DNA of 64,000 nucleotides. It comes from Parvibaculum sp. (GTDB lineage Bacteria > Pseudomonadota > Alphaproteobacteria > Parvibaculales > Parvibaculaceae). Below are positions 34,489 through 43,613 of the stretch, in pieces (position 1 is the stretch's first letter; the number at the start of each line of letters is the position of its first letter). The translations under genes and the position numbers were made by a program. The notes under the pieces are model-generated. The model searched no databases and had not been told where the DNA came from. It saw only the letters and a program-made list of their open reading frames with translations. The stretch is taken from contig JAUSMV010000030.1 in the NCBI GenBank assembly GCA_030645235.1, positions 1,360,988-1,424,987 of the forward strand, in the 5' to 3' direction.

Positions 34489-36150
34489 TCAGAACTGATA
34501 CGCGATGCGCGCGCTCAGCTCGTTTGCATAATCGAATGTCTGCATGATGTTCTTGTTGTTTTGTTTAGCTGCAACAATGTTTGCATAGACATCGACCGTC
34601 CATTGCGAGTTCGGACGCCATTTCACGCCCGGCTGCATCAGAATACCGCCCCGCACGTCAACCAGCGTTGTGAAATCGGCACGCCAGACGAGGTTCGGGA
34701 AGGGTTGCTGTAACGCGAGAGCGACAGCATGGAAGCCGTTCTCTACGCCCGTTGCACCATAGGAGACGTCGCCGCCCATGCCGTCGAGATGACGTCCGAA
34801 GAGATCGCTCTTCGATTTGTACATATATTCGGCGACGATGAAAGTCGCAGGCCATGACTGCGACTGTGTGAAGCGGTGATACTTTTCAAACACCAGCGAG
34901 GCGGTCACCTCATCCTCTGTGAGGAATGCCCGGTCGAGAGAGGGGCTGGTGAAAGTCTTGTCCGGCGTATATGCGACTTCGCCGCGCATCACCAACTGAT
35001 CGAACAACGTGTCCGGTTCGCCGCTGAAGACGTAGTTCGCGCCCACACCGAAAATATTTTCCTGCTTGAAAACGCGTTCAATGTGGCCGCGCAGCGGACC
35101 AAGGCCGCCGAATGTAGCGTCGAGTGTGGCCTGAGCCGTTGCGTAAGCAGCCGGACCGGTGCCGAAGCAACCGCTGGCAAGGTTCAATGCCGTGCAGACG
35201 CCGTTCACACCATCGAGGCGGGTGGTGGCGGCATATTTGAACCATTCTCCCGATGAGCGCACGCCTTCGCTTGCGTCGAACGAAAATGGCAGGCCGGCAA
35301 GCGGGCCGGCTGTTTCGTTGCGCCAGCGGAATACACCATCCGGATTCGTGCGGTGAACAGCAATGGCTTGCACCGAGAGATTATCCCAGAACTGAGCCTG
35401 TACACGCCCGCCGAAGTTCCAATCATCATTGGCGTCCTCGCTGGTATGGACCGTGAACTGGTCCGGGATGAAGTTGTAGGGCGTGCCGGGATTCGGCAGG
35501 ACCGACGGGCTGAACATCTGCGCAAAGCCCTCGAACTCGAACTGATCAAGCACGCGTAGCGAAGCACGGACGCCGGGTGATGCGACACGCTTGTCAGAAT
35601 ATTCTTCCGCTGCCGGATCAAGAATGAAATGGCGGCGCAGGTCGAGGCCGTTCGGCACGTCGAGCACACGGAAGAAGATGGCTTCACCCCAGGCAATCTG
35701 TTGATTACCGGCGCGGATCCAGAGCGGACCTTTGTTAAAATCAAGATAGAATGAGGGAAGATCGACCATATACTGGTCGCCGGATTCCTCCAGCCGATTG
35801 GCACGGTTGCCGCCAAATGTCGGCGCGCCAAAGAAATCACGACCGCTTGCGTCCTTATAGAGACCCCAATCGGCGAACCCGCGCAATTTTGCGCGCGCCG
35901 TCAGATTTTCGTTCAATTTGGCGCTGGCATCAATTTCGAGGCGTGTGGCAAAGAGATTCAGCAAATTGCTGGCATCATTGCCGTGGTACTTATTTTCCTG
36001 CTCGTTGTTCCGGTTTTCCTTTGAAGTCACTTTGGCGGCCATTTCCTGCCGCACAAATCCGGAAATATCAATGTCTGCTGCTTGTACCTGCTGACACACA
36101 AGCGCGGTCATCATGCCGGTGATCAGAGCCAGTATTCGATTTTTACGCAT
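34489..36150 (-). CDS. DUF1302 outer-membrane beta-barrel protein
   Basis: 553 residues. A signal peptide is followed by alternating amphipathic strands, and the protein ends IAYQF, with the C-terminal Phe expected of outer-membrane barrels. The DUF1302 family accompanies DUF1329 and MMPL genes in loci for breakdown of steroids and other hydrophobic substrates, and is thought to act in uptake. GGGAGGGGG precedes the ATG. It lies 25 bases after the YCF48-like gene. Confidence 0.85.
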   Translation of the reverse strand: MRKNRILALITGMMTALVCQQVQAADIDISGFVRQEMAAKVTSKENRNNEQENKYHGNDASNLLNLFATRLEIDASAKLNENLTARAKLRGFADWGLYKDASGRDFFGAPTFGGNRANRLEESGDQYMVDLPSFYLDFNKGPLWIRAGNQQIAWGEAIFFRVLDVPNGLDLRRHFILDPAAEEYSDKRVASPGVRASLRVLDQFEFEGFAQMFSPSVLPNPGTPYNFIPDQFTVHTSEDANDDWNFGGRVQAQFWDNLSVQAIAVHRTNPDGVFRWRNETAGPLAGLPFSFDASEGVRSSGEWFKYAATTRLDGVNGVCTALNLASGCFGTGPAAYATAQATLDATFGGLGPLRGHIERVFKQENIFGVGANYVFSGEPDTLFDQLVMRGEVAYTPDKTFTSPSLDRAFLTEDEVTASLVFEKYHRFTQSQSWPATFIVAEYMYKSKSDLFGRHLDGMGGDVSYGATGVENGFHAVALALQQPFPNLVWRADFTTLVDVRGGILMQPGVKWRPNSQWTVDVYANIVAAKQNNKNIMQTFDYANELSARIAYQF

Positions 36151-36175
36151 GTCCCCCTCCCAATCGTTTGCAGAA

Positions 36176-37168
36176 TTACTCTCCGACTTTCAGAATTCGG
36201 GCGTCATATCCGACAACAAACGGAACGGCTTGCGTTCCGTCGCCTGCGGCGGCGACACCCACGTACCAGCCCGTCGAGATGTCCTTGCGATCCACGACGG
36301 TCCAATTCAATCCCCGGTCCCTGCTGACCAACAGTGTGCGAATGCCGGTCGCAACCATGCGCCCGTCATCGCCGATCCAGACGTCAAGCAGGTTCTCGGG
36401 CCGCCCCGTGACAATCTTGCGCCACTCGCTTGTCCAGCCATCGCTGACCAGCACCGCTCCGTCTTGTCCCGCTGCCGCGCCACGCCCCTCGTCGGTCATA
36501 AACAGTCCGAACAGCGTTTCATCCCCGCGATGCAGCACATGCCAATCGCGACCCTCATTTTCAGATCGCAATACAAGGCCGAATTCACCGACGACGGTGA
36601 TGATGCCGGATGCGCTGATCTTGACGTCGTTGATATGCGGCTCTGCATCGTCCTTGCCGATACCAATCCAGGACGGCGCCACAGATTTCCATGTCGCGCC
36701 ATAATCCCGCGACAGCAGGATCGTGCCGAAACCACCTGTGGCGACGGCGATGCCGTTCGCCTTCATATCAACGGCCAACAATCTCGCGGTGCTTCCGCTC
36801 TCAACGGCCGTCCATCCACCGGACCCCGTGCGCTTGAATATCCGTCCGCCTTGTCCGACGGTGATCGCATGATTGCCCGACATCGCAACCGCCAGCAGCG
36901 CCAAGCCATCATTGATCATGGCTTCGGGTTTCCAGCTCTTTCCCTGATCATCAGTTCCAAGCACCAGCCCCGGCATGCCGACCGCAAGCCCCTTGTTCCC
37001 TTCAAGCGCAATACCGAACAAGGCCTCATGCGGAAATCCCGCATGCACCAGCGAGACTTCGGCGAGAGCAGGTTTCGTCAGTCCCATCACCAGCAAGGCG
37101 ACGAGACCTATAAGCGGCATGGAAACCCGCGAGAATGCTGCTTGCGTTGTCGAAAACCGGCGAGCCAT
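36176..37168 (-). CDS. YCF48/BNR-repeat beta-propeller protein
   Basis: 330 residues. An N-terminal hydrophobic segment (LIGLVALLVMGLTKPALA) indicates export. Repeats of the kind DQGKSWKP, DYGATWKSV, NEGRDWHVL and DRGLNWTVV mark a photosystem-assembly-like (YCF48) propeller. Members of this family recur between DUF1302 and MMPL genes in hydrophobic-compound degraders; here they probably form or stabilise the trans-envelope complex. Not photosynthetic. Confidence 0.82.
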   Translation of the reverse strand: MARRFSTTQAAFSRVSMPLIGLVALLVMGLTKPALAEVSLVHAGFPHEALFGIALEGNKGLAVGMPGLVLGTDDQGKSWKPEAMINDGLALLAVAMSGNHAITVGQGGRIFKRTGSGGWTAVESGSTARLLAVDMKANGIAVATGGFGTILLSRDYGATWKSVAPSWIGIGKDDAEPHINDVKISASGIITVVGEFGLVLRSENEGRDWHVLHRGDETLFGLFMTDEGRGAAAGQDGAVLVSDGWTSEWRKIVTGRPENLLDVWIGDDGRMVATGIRTLLVSRDRGLNWTVVDRKDISTGWYVGVAAAGDGTQAVPFVVGYDARILKVGE

Positions 37169-37205
37169 CTACTCAAACCCTCATCTGAAGTCTGTTATCA
37201 AAAAG

Positions 37206-37233
37206 GCGACAGGGCGACGCTTCACCCTGTCGC
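37206..37233 (-). terminator. Internal Rho-independent terminator (minus strand)
   Basis: GCGACAGGG (37206-37214) pairs perfectly with CCCTGTCGC (37225-37233). On the minus strand the stem is followed by CTTTTTG. It stands between the DUF1329 paralogue 2 and YCF48 genes, so the envelope operon is probably attenuated or split here. Confidence 0.72.
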
Positions 37234-37241
37234 TGCATTTG

Positions 37242-38606
37242 TCAGTCACCCAAGCGACGGATCGCCTGAATGGTCATGTACTCGTCGTAAACGCTGCCCA
37301 TGTTCCAGGCGGACTTGTATCCACCCGTCACTTCCTTGGCCTGAATGAAGCGGCTGATACGGTTTGTCTGAATGTCGTGGCTGTGCACATGCGTCCAGCT
37401 CCAAGCCGGATGCGAACCGTCGTTGACAGTGCCGGCAGGCCCGGAATACTGGCTGAAGGCCGGTTCAAAACTCTTCCAGACTTCGCCACGACGGTCGAAC
37501 GTCATGTAGGACACAAACATCATGTTGCGTGTGTCGATGGCGACCCGCTTTTTCGATACGGGCGCACGGGGATATTTGACAGGCTCAGCCTCGATCACAA
37601 TTGTCTCGGGGATGAGTTCCATATAGGTGTCGAAGAAGGTCTGGCCCTTCTGTCCGCCATGCACCGGGCGCGACCAATTGGGATCATTGAGGAAGTTGCC
37701 GGATACGGCGCCCAGCATCGGTTTGCGATCAATGATCTTGTAATTACCCCAGGTGAGGAACGGATCGCCTGCCGCCCATGCATCTGACAGAAAGATCGTG
37801 ATGCCCGGTACAAGCGGTTCGAAGCGCTGGTTGGTCGGGAAGTTGCGGACGCGCTTGAAGGCTGGCAGATATCCATAGAGTTCGGGAAACTGCGTCTGGT
37901 CATAGGGCCAGATATTCAGGAACGACGTGCCCTTTGTATCATTTGGCGCCGTAAACCAGACCGACTGATAACGCAGCTTGTCTTCATGACCCGCCCAGTA
38001 GGGACCATCCTTCAGCAGCGCAACGGCATTCTGTTCCGCCCAGACAAAGTCATACTGGTAGGAGAGATCACCTGCGGGCGAGATATCCCAGTCGCGCACT
38101 GCATAGACCGACTGATCATGACGGCCCCAACTGAGAGTGAGGTTGGCAAAGGCTTCCGCGCCGGTTTGCGCATTCGGGAAGGGATTACCGCCGATCCAAG
38201 GTTTGCCGTCGCTCGTGACGACATTTCCAGTGGCGTCGAACTTCGCCTTGCCGTTATTTGCAAGCGTCGCTTCCAGATATTCGTGCGGAAAGAGCTTTGT
38301 CACATCGGTCGTCGTCTCGACGATGTGGATGCGCCGCCCCATTGTCTTCACCTGATTGTATGCAATCGGATCAAGCAAATTCTTGACGGCCTCAACATTG
38401 TCGGCTGTCACAATATCGCCGGGCTTGATCGCACCTTTGGTATAGGCCTCGATATGCAGCAATTCTTCCGGATAGGCTTTCGTGATCTCACCGGATTTGG
38501 CAATGGTTGACCACAGCGGTGCCAATACGCCCGCTGCCGCCCCAATTGCCGCTTTGCCCATAAAAGATCTGCGGCTGTAGTCAAAGTCATACTTCTTAAT
38601 ACGCAT
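37242..38606 (-). CDS. DUF1329 protein with Tat signal, paralogue 2
   Basis: 454 residues from ATG 38606 (GGGAGGG seven bases upstream). N-terminal DYSRRSFMGKAAIGAAAG is again a twin-arginine signal. The mature region parallels the other DUF1329 protein (PWIGGNPFPNA, LSWGRHDQSV, FPTNQRFEPLVPG), with differences in the acidic middle part. Two DUF1329 proteins flanking the barrel gene suggests that they either form a pair or handle different compounds. It follows the MMPL gene by 86 bases. Confidence 0.85.
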   Translation of the reverse strand: MRIKKYDFDYSRRSFMGKAAIGAAAGVLAPLWSTIAKSGEITKAYPEELLHIEAYTKGAIKPGDIVTADNVEAVKNLLDPIAYNQVKTMGRRIHIVETTTDVTKLFPHEYLEATLANNGKAKFDATGNVVTSDGKPWIGGNPFPNAQTGAEAFANLTLSWGRHDQSVYAVRDWDISPAGDLSYQYDFVWAEQNAVALLKDGPYWAGHEDKLRYQSVWFTAPNDTKGTSFLNIWPYDQTQFPELYGYLPAFKRVRNFPTNQRFEPLVPGITIFLSDAWAAGDPFLTWGNYKIIDRKPMLGAVSGNFLNDPNWSRPVHGGQKGQTFFDTYMELIPETIVIEAEPVKYPRAPVSKKRVAIDTRNMMFVSYMTFDRRGEVWKSFEPAFSQYSGPAGTVNDGSHPAWSWTHVHSHDIQTNRISRFIQAKEVTGGYKSAWNMGSVYDEYMTIQAIRRLGD

Positions 38607-38692
38607 TTCAGCACCCTCCCTGCTTTCCCCCTGCGAGGACTTTTCAAGATCGGCGACGCTTTTCACAAGGTGGCGGCACCAATGGTATTCGT

Positions 38693-41125
38693 TCAGTCAG
38701 CTCCCAACGGCGCTCTGCCATTGTCAGTCATCATAAAACTCGAAAGATCCACGTTTTCCCCAAGCGCAATGTCCTTGCGAAGCATGAAGGCCGGGCGGAT
38801 CAACCAGACAAGCAGCGGCACAACGATCAGTGCAATGATCATATTGATCAGCATCACGAGCACGAGCAGCAGTCCCATGTCCGCAAGAAATTTGAGATCC
38901 GACAGGAAATACCAGGGCAAAATGCCGATCAGGATGATAATGGCCGTAAAGAAAATTGCCTTGCCGGTCGTCGCGATGGCCGCGACAATGGCTTCGCCGT
39001 GATTTTTCCGGACCTGAAACTCTTCAAATATCCGGCTGAGCAAATAGATGCCATAGTCGATGCCCACGCCCAGGCCGATGGCAAGAATGGGCAACGTGTT
39101 GACATCAAGACCGATGTCAAGTTTTTCCATCACCGCGCCCAGAAACAGATTCGATATGTTCACGGGGATAAGCAGCAACAAGCCCGCCACAACCGACCCA
39201 TAGGCGTAGCTACACGACACCAGCATAACGATGTTGAGCAGCACAAGAATGATGGTCTGATAGTGCAGGACCGTATCGTTGATTGACTGCTGGAGCGCAA
39301 TCGTGCCCGTGCCCAGCCGAATCCGGAACGCAGAAAAATCGGTCCCGATCGTCTTGAGTGCCTCATGGGCAGAAGCAAGAGCTGCATCAACGGTCTCTTG
39401 CTTATTGTCCTTGTACCAGAGAGATACGGAAGAATGCTGCATCTCGAAATCGGTAACATTGGAAAAAGCTTTTGGACTCGTGCCGAAGAGAAGCGCGCCG
39501 GCTGCCGCTGCGGTGGCGCTGTCATTCAAATCGAGTGGCGCCCATCGCGGATCGCCACCACTGAACAAGCGGTTGGCCTCAGGCAAATAGTCGGCAAATG
39601 AAAGCGTTGCGACCGGCGGGTTTTCGCCGCGCTCCATCAGGTATTGCAGCTTATACATCGCGGCCACTGTCTCGGCCTGACGCGCCACACGGGTCGGGTT
39701 GTAGGGGTCTTTCGCCTCGAAAATAATTTCAAGCGTGTTGAGACCGGGGAAATTGCGATTGATGTTGGCGACCGACGTGTTGTACTCAGAATCGTCCCAT
39801 AGAAGTTTTGATCCTTCCACCGGATTGCCGATCTTGAGTTGCAAGGACAGATCGATTGCCGCGCCGACGCAGGCGATCAGCACAACCGTCGTTACCCAGG
39901 CTGTGCGGCCGTGCGAGAGCTTGGCGATAAGCTTGAGCAGAAATCCGATAAAACTGTGACCGCTGCCATTCGCGCCGCCAACCATGCGGGCCACGTTTTT
40001 TGGCTCGGGCAGAAAGGTGAGGACCAGCGGCGTCAGGAAGACATTCGCGGGAATAAGGATAACGGCCCAGAAGCCGCAGAAGAGGGCAAAGCGTTCCATG
40101 GTCGGAATGGGCGCTACAGCGATCAGAAAGAGGCCGGCAGCATCGGTGACAATCCCCAAAACGCTCGGTGCCATCATGACGCTCAGCGCGACCTCGGCGG
40201 CTTTCTTCTTGTCTCCGATTACGTGCAGGATTTCATAATAGCGCTCAATGTATTGCACCGAGTGACTGAAGCTGCGCGCGGTAAGCAGCAGCGGCACGAC
40301 CATAATGAGCGGTTCAATTGGCAGTTTAAGCCAACCGACAAAGCCGAAACCCCAAATCGCGGCGACGAAGCTCGCGATCAGGGGCGCAACCACCCCTGCA
40401 ACATTGCGCATATAAAAAATCAGAGACAGAAGGAGCGCCAGGCCGGTGACAGCAAAGATGCCCAGCATCTGGCTTTCGTAGCGATAGACCCAACCCGTCA
40501 GAACCGGCTGCCCGGCCATGTAGATATTGTGGTCTGCGTCGCGGCTCTCTTCGACAAGTTTCTGCAGATGCTCAAACGCCTTGCCATAATCGAGAATGCG
40601 CTCGATGAAGGTAATCTTGATGAGCGTTGCAGAACCGTCACCTGAAATCAGAAATTTCTGCGCATTGGGCGCCATCTGCACATTACGTTTGAACTGTGCA
40701 ATTTCATCCGATGTTGCGGGCGGATGATCACCCATCAGAGGCTGTGTGTTGATGCCGTCGGGCGTTGCCTCTGCGTAGCGCGCTTTTTCTGTCGAGATCG
40801 ACAATATCTGATCATGGTCAACGCCGGGCGCGAGATCGGCGTCGCGCGTCATGTCCCAGACTTTTTTCAGAGTTTCTGCGTTGTAGATCGAGCCGCTTTT
40901 GCTCTGCACCATGATAGTTGCGGTGAGCGGATTGCCGAAGTTCGGATGATCCTTGTACACCTGAACAAAAGGGTGATCCCGCGGCAGCAGATCGGAAAAT
41001 ATTGTGCGTAGCTCAACATCCTTGAGGCCGACGACAAAAAACAATGTCAGGCCCGTGGCAATCGCCAAAACCAGCCAACGAAACTCAAGTGTAAAACGTG
41101 CAAGCTTGTACCGATAACTATCCAA
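38693..41125 (-). CDS. MMPL/RND-type inner-membrane transporter
   Basis: 810 residues with a typical two-repeat RND architecture: a first hydrophobic helix, a large periplasmic loop (about residues 40-225), then a group of five or six helices, and the same again. Motifs include GLGVGIDYGIYLLSR in the second half. These hopanoid/lipid-type RND proteins move hydrophobic molecules with proton energy. TTG start at 41125, preceded by GGGGGG. It begins the envelope operon and is divergent from the CoA ligase, with operator candidates in between. Confidence 0.86.
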   Translation of the reverse strand: MDSYRYKLARFTLEFRWLVLAIATGLTLFFVVGLKDVELRTIFSDLLPRDHPFVQVYKDHPNFGNPLTATIMVQSKSGSIYNAETLKKVWDMTRDADLAPGVDHDQILSISTEKARYAEATPDGINTQPLMGDHPPATSDEIAQFKRNVQMAPNAQKFLISGDGSATLIKITFIERILDYGKAFEHLQKLVEESRDADHNIYMAGQPVLTGWVYRYESQMLGIFAVTGLALLLSLIFYMRNVAGVVAPLIASFVAAIWGFGFVGWLKLPIEPLIMVVPLLLTARSFSHSVQYIERYYEILHVIGDKKKAAEVALSVMMAPSVLGIVTDAAGLFLIAVAPIPTMERFALFCGFWAVILIPANVFLTPLVLTFLPEPKNVARMVGGANGSGHSFIGFLLKLIAKLSHGRTAWVTTVVLIACVGAAIDLSLQLKIGNPVEGSKLLWDDSEYNTSVANINRNFPGLNTLEIIFEAKDPYNPTRVARQAETVAAMYKLQYLMERGENPPVATLSFADYLPEANRLFSGGDPRWAPLDLNDSATAAAAGALLFGTSPKAFSNVTDFEMQHSSVSLWYKDNKQETVDAALASAHEALKTIGTDFSAFRIRLGTGTIALQQSINDTVLHYQTIILVLLNIVMLVSCSYAYGSVVAGLLLLIPVNISNLFLGAVMEKLDIGLDVNTLPILAIGLGVGIDYGIYLLSRIFEEFQVRKNHGEAIVAAIATTGKAIFFTAIIILIGILPWYFLSDLKFLADMGLLLVLVMLINMIIALIVVPLLVWLIRPAFMLRKDIALGENVDLSSFMMTDNGRAPLGAD

Positions 41126-41215
41126 CGCTTATTCCCCCCTGATTCTATCCACCGCTCAAACGTCGGCGGTTCAGAACCCGCGTTCTTATGCTGACCGCCC
41201 CCAGTCGGCATTGCC

Positions 41216-41231
41216 CCGCCCTAAAGGATGG
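41216..41231. promoter_or_regulatory. Putative cluster operator C (MMPL operon)
   Basis: CCGCCC-TAAA-GGATGG fits the CCRCCC-N4-GGGTGG pattern with one mismatch in the right arm. It lies 91 bases upstream of the MMPL start. Confidence 0.5.
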
Positions 41232-41429
41232 CGGTGCGCATCACCAGAAATCCCAAATGTAATTGTCTGATCAATCACCCTATGGAGGCATGAACCGGGC
41301 GCATTCGGCCCGTTTCACCCCCCCCTTTTTGGCTGACCAGACCAAGCCATCATCCTTTTGGTCAAAATCTTATATCTGGAAATAATTTACTTTGTAAACA
41401 ATTACTTCTGTGAATGAAGACAAGCGCAA

Positions 41430-41445
41430 CCGCCCAAACGGGTGG
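41430..41445. promoter_or_regulatory. Putative cluster operator A (CoA ligase)
   Basis: CCGCCC-AAAC-GGGTGG. The central CCC-AAAC-GGG is nearly palindromic. It lies 84 bases upstream of the CoA ligase start and shares its pattern with three other promoters in the cluster. Confidence 0.6.
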
Positions 41446-41528
41446 GGGGGACCTTTCAGGGCGGCCCTAGTCTTTTGTCAAAATTTCAGGATTCACGCGC
41501 TGAATCCGCAAAATACAGGCGAGGGAAT

Positions 41529-43529
41529 ATGGCCGGCATGGGAGACCTGCTCTGGGAACCGACGGAGAAATTAAAGGCAGAGGCAAACCTGACCCATTTC
41601 ATGAAATGGATGGCAGATCGCGGCGAGAGCTTTGCGACATATGAAGAATTGCGCCAATGGTCGATCACCGACATCGAAGGGTTCTGGCAGGCGGTCTGGG
41701 ACTATTTTGACGTGCAATCAGACACGCCGTATGAGAGCGTTCTGTGCGGCGGCGCAATGCTTGGCGCGCAATGGTTTCCGGGCGCGCGTGTCAATTACAT
41801 CCGGCACATCTTGTCGAAGGGCGACGGAGAGAAGATCGCCATTCATGCGGCAGGCGAAACGGGACCTGTTTCCACACTCAGTTGGGGTGAACTCAAGTCC
41901 CGTGTTTTCAAACTTGCGACACGCATGCGTGAACTCGGGATCAGGCCCGGCGATCGCGTGGCCTCCTACATGCCGAATATTCCCGAAGCCGTTATCGCCT
42001 TTTTTGCGAGCGCGAGCATCGGTGCTGTCTGGTCCAGTTGCTCACCCGATTTCGGCTCGGCCAGCGTCATTGACCGCTTCAGTCAGATCACACCTAAACT
42101 GCTTTTCACGGTCGCCGGATATCAATATGGCGGCAAATATTTTGATCGCAGCGATGAAGTGCGGGCGATGATTGATGCACTCCCGTCCCTCGATCATGTT
42201 GTGCATGTCAGCAGTGCAGACTTAAAACCATCCCCTCACGGTGCCCCCGTGTCGCATCTCTGGGACGATCTTTTTTCAGGACCAGAAGTCATTGAAAGTG
42301 CCTTTCAGTTTGAAAATACAGCGTTCGACCACCCTCTCTGGATCGTCTATTCGTCGGGCACGACCGGCCTGCCAAAACCCTTTGTTCACGGCCATGGCGG
42401 CATCCTGCTTGAGGCGCTCAAGTTCACGCATTTCCATCTCAATCTCAAGCCAACGTCCTGCATGTTCTATTTCACGACAACAGGCTGGGTGATGTGGAAC
42501 ATTCTGCTTTCGGGTCTGGTCGCAGGCTCTGCCGTTGTCCTCTACGATGGCAATCCGATGGTGCCTGAACCAGACCGGCTATGGCGCGTTGCACAAGACA
42601 CAGGCATGACGCTGTTTGGTGCTAGCCCGACATGGCTCGGTCAGCAAATGAAACTGGGCATCACGCCGAACAAATCCTTCAACCTGACGCGTATGGAGAG
42701 CATCCTGCTGGGCGGCTCACCCGTCATGCCGGAGCATATGGTCTGGTGTTATGAAAACATTGACCCTGCCATATGGGTCACGTCACAAAGCGGCGGCACG
42801 GATGTCGCCTCAGCCTTTGTCGGCGGCGTTCCTCTGTTGCCTGGATATGCAGGCGAAATTCAGGCCCGTCTGCTTGGTGTCGATGCTGTTGCGTTCGATG
42901 ACGACGGCCATGAGATTGTCGATCACGTAGGCGAACTTGTTGTGCGCAAACCCATGCCATCCATGCCCCTCTATTTCTGGAATGATGCCGACGGGAAACG
43001 ATATTTCGAATCCTATTTTGATTCCTACCCCGGGGTCTGGCAACATGGTGACTATTTCAAGGTCAATGCACATGGCGGGTGCTTCATTCTCGGCCGCTCG
43101 GATTCCACGCTCAACCGCTATGGCGTGCGCATTGGCACTGCGGAAATCTACCGGACTATCGAAGCCCTTCCGGACATACAGGACAGCATTATCGTCAATC
43201 TTGATTTGCCCGGCGGCACATTCTTCATGCCACTGTTCGTTGTGCTTCGTGAGGGGGCTACGCTCAATGAAGAGATAAAAGGAGAGATCAAAAAATCCTT
43301 GCGGGAGAAATACTCACCGCGTCACGTCCCCGACGAGATCTATCAGATCGCGGCGGTTCCCTACACGCTCACCGGCAAAAAAATGGAGGTGCCGGTCCGG
43401 AAAATTCTGCTCGGGGCCGAAGTTGACAAAGCCGCCAGCCGGGACGCCATGAGCAATCCGCACGCCATCGCGTATTTCGTCGAATTCGCGAACACACAAA
43501 CGAAATATCGGATGACGAGGGCCGTCTGA
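41529..43529 (+). CDS. Acetoacetyl-CoA synthetase-like 3-oxoacid:CoA ligase
   Basis: About 666 residues, the length of acetoacetyl-CoA synthetases. Motifs are WIVYSSGTTGLPKPFVHGHG (P-loop), FTTTGWVMWN, HGDYFKVNAHGG and TLTGKKMEVPVRK with the catalytic lysine. Relatives include benzoylacetate-CoA ligase, which acts after acetophenone carboxylase. Here it lies convergent to a carboxylase operon of that type, so its substrate is probably the 3-oxo acid made by that enzyme and not acetoacetate itself. GAGGG precedes the ATG at 41529; an ATG at 41538 is also possible. Confidence 0.85.
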   Translation: MAGMGDLLWEPTEKLKAEANLTHFMKWMADRGESFATYEELRQWSITDIEGFWQAVWDYFDVQSDTPYESVLCGGAMLGAQWFPGARVNYIRHILSKGDGEKIAIHAAGETGPVSTLSWGELKSRVFKLATRMRELGIRPGDRVASYMPNIPEAVIAFFASASIGAVWSSCSPDFGSASVIDRFSQITPKLLFTVAGYQYGGKYFDRSDEVRAMIDALPSLDHVVHVSSADLKPSPHGAPVSHLWDDLFSGPEVIESAFQFENTAFDHPLWIVYSSGTTGLPKPFVHGHGGILLEALKFTHFHLNLKPTSCMFYFTTTGWVMWNILLSGLVAGSAVVLYDGNPMVPEPDRLWRVAQDTGMTLFGASPTWLGQQMKLGITPNKSFNLTRMESILLGGSPVMPEHMVWCYENIDPAIWVTSQSGGTDVASAFVGGVPLLPGYAGEIQARLLGVDAVAFDDDGHEIVDHVGELVVRKPMPSMPLYFWNDADGKRYFESYFDSYPGVWQHGDYFKVNAHGGCFILGRSDSTLNRYGVRIGTAEIYRTIEALPDIQDSIIVNLDLPGGTFFMPLFVVLREGATLNEEIKGEIKKSLREKYSPRHVPDEIYQIAAVPYTLTGKKMEVPVRKILLGAEVDKAASRDAMSNPHAIAYFVEFANTQTKYRMTRAV

Positions 43530-43536
43530 ATAAAAG

Positions 43537-43567
43537 CGGCTGTCCCCCGATCAAAAGGGGACAGCCG
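43537..43567. terminator. Bidirectional terminator between ligase and carboxylase operon
   Basis: CGGCTGTCCCC (43537-43547) and GGGGACAGCCG (43557-43567) form a perfect 11-base-pair stem. A second inverted repeat CCGGAG-N12-CTCCGG follows at 43574-43597. Both genes converge here. Confidence 0.8.
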
Positions 43568-43613
43568 GAAGTTCCGGAGGAGGAGGGAGTACTCCGGATA
43601 GAATATCAGCCGT

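Larger units (their letters stand above)
41126..41528. other. 403-base divergent control region
   Basis: No gene is visible. It separates the MMPL gene (minus) and CoA ligase (plus). It holds two palindromes of the CCRCCC-N4-GGGTGG type (41216-41231 and 41430-41445), TTTTG-GT-CAAAA (41356-41367), TTTAC-TTT-GTAAA (41386-41398) and TTTTG-T-CAAAA (41473-41483). This is the densest regulatory region in the window. Confidence 0.6.

Noticed and set aside
36113-37348. 411-codon plus-strand frame
   Set aside because: Antisense to the YCF48-like gene and spans an intergenic terminator; low-complexity translation.
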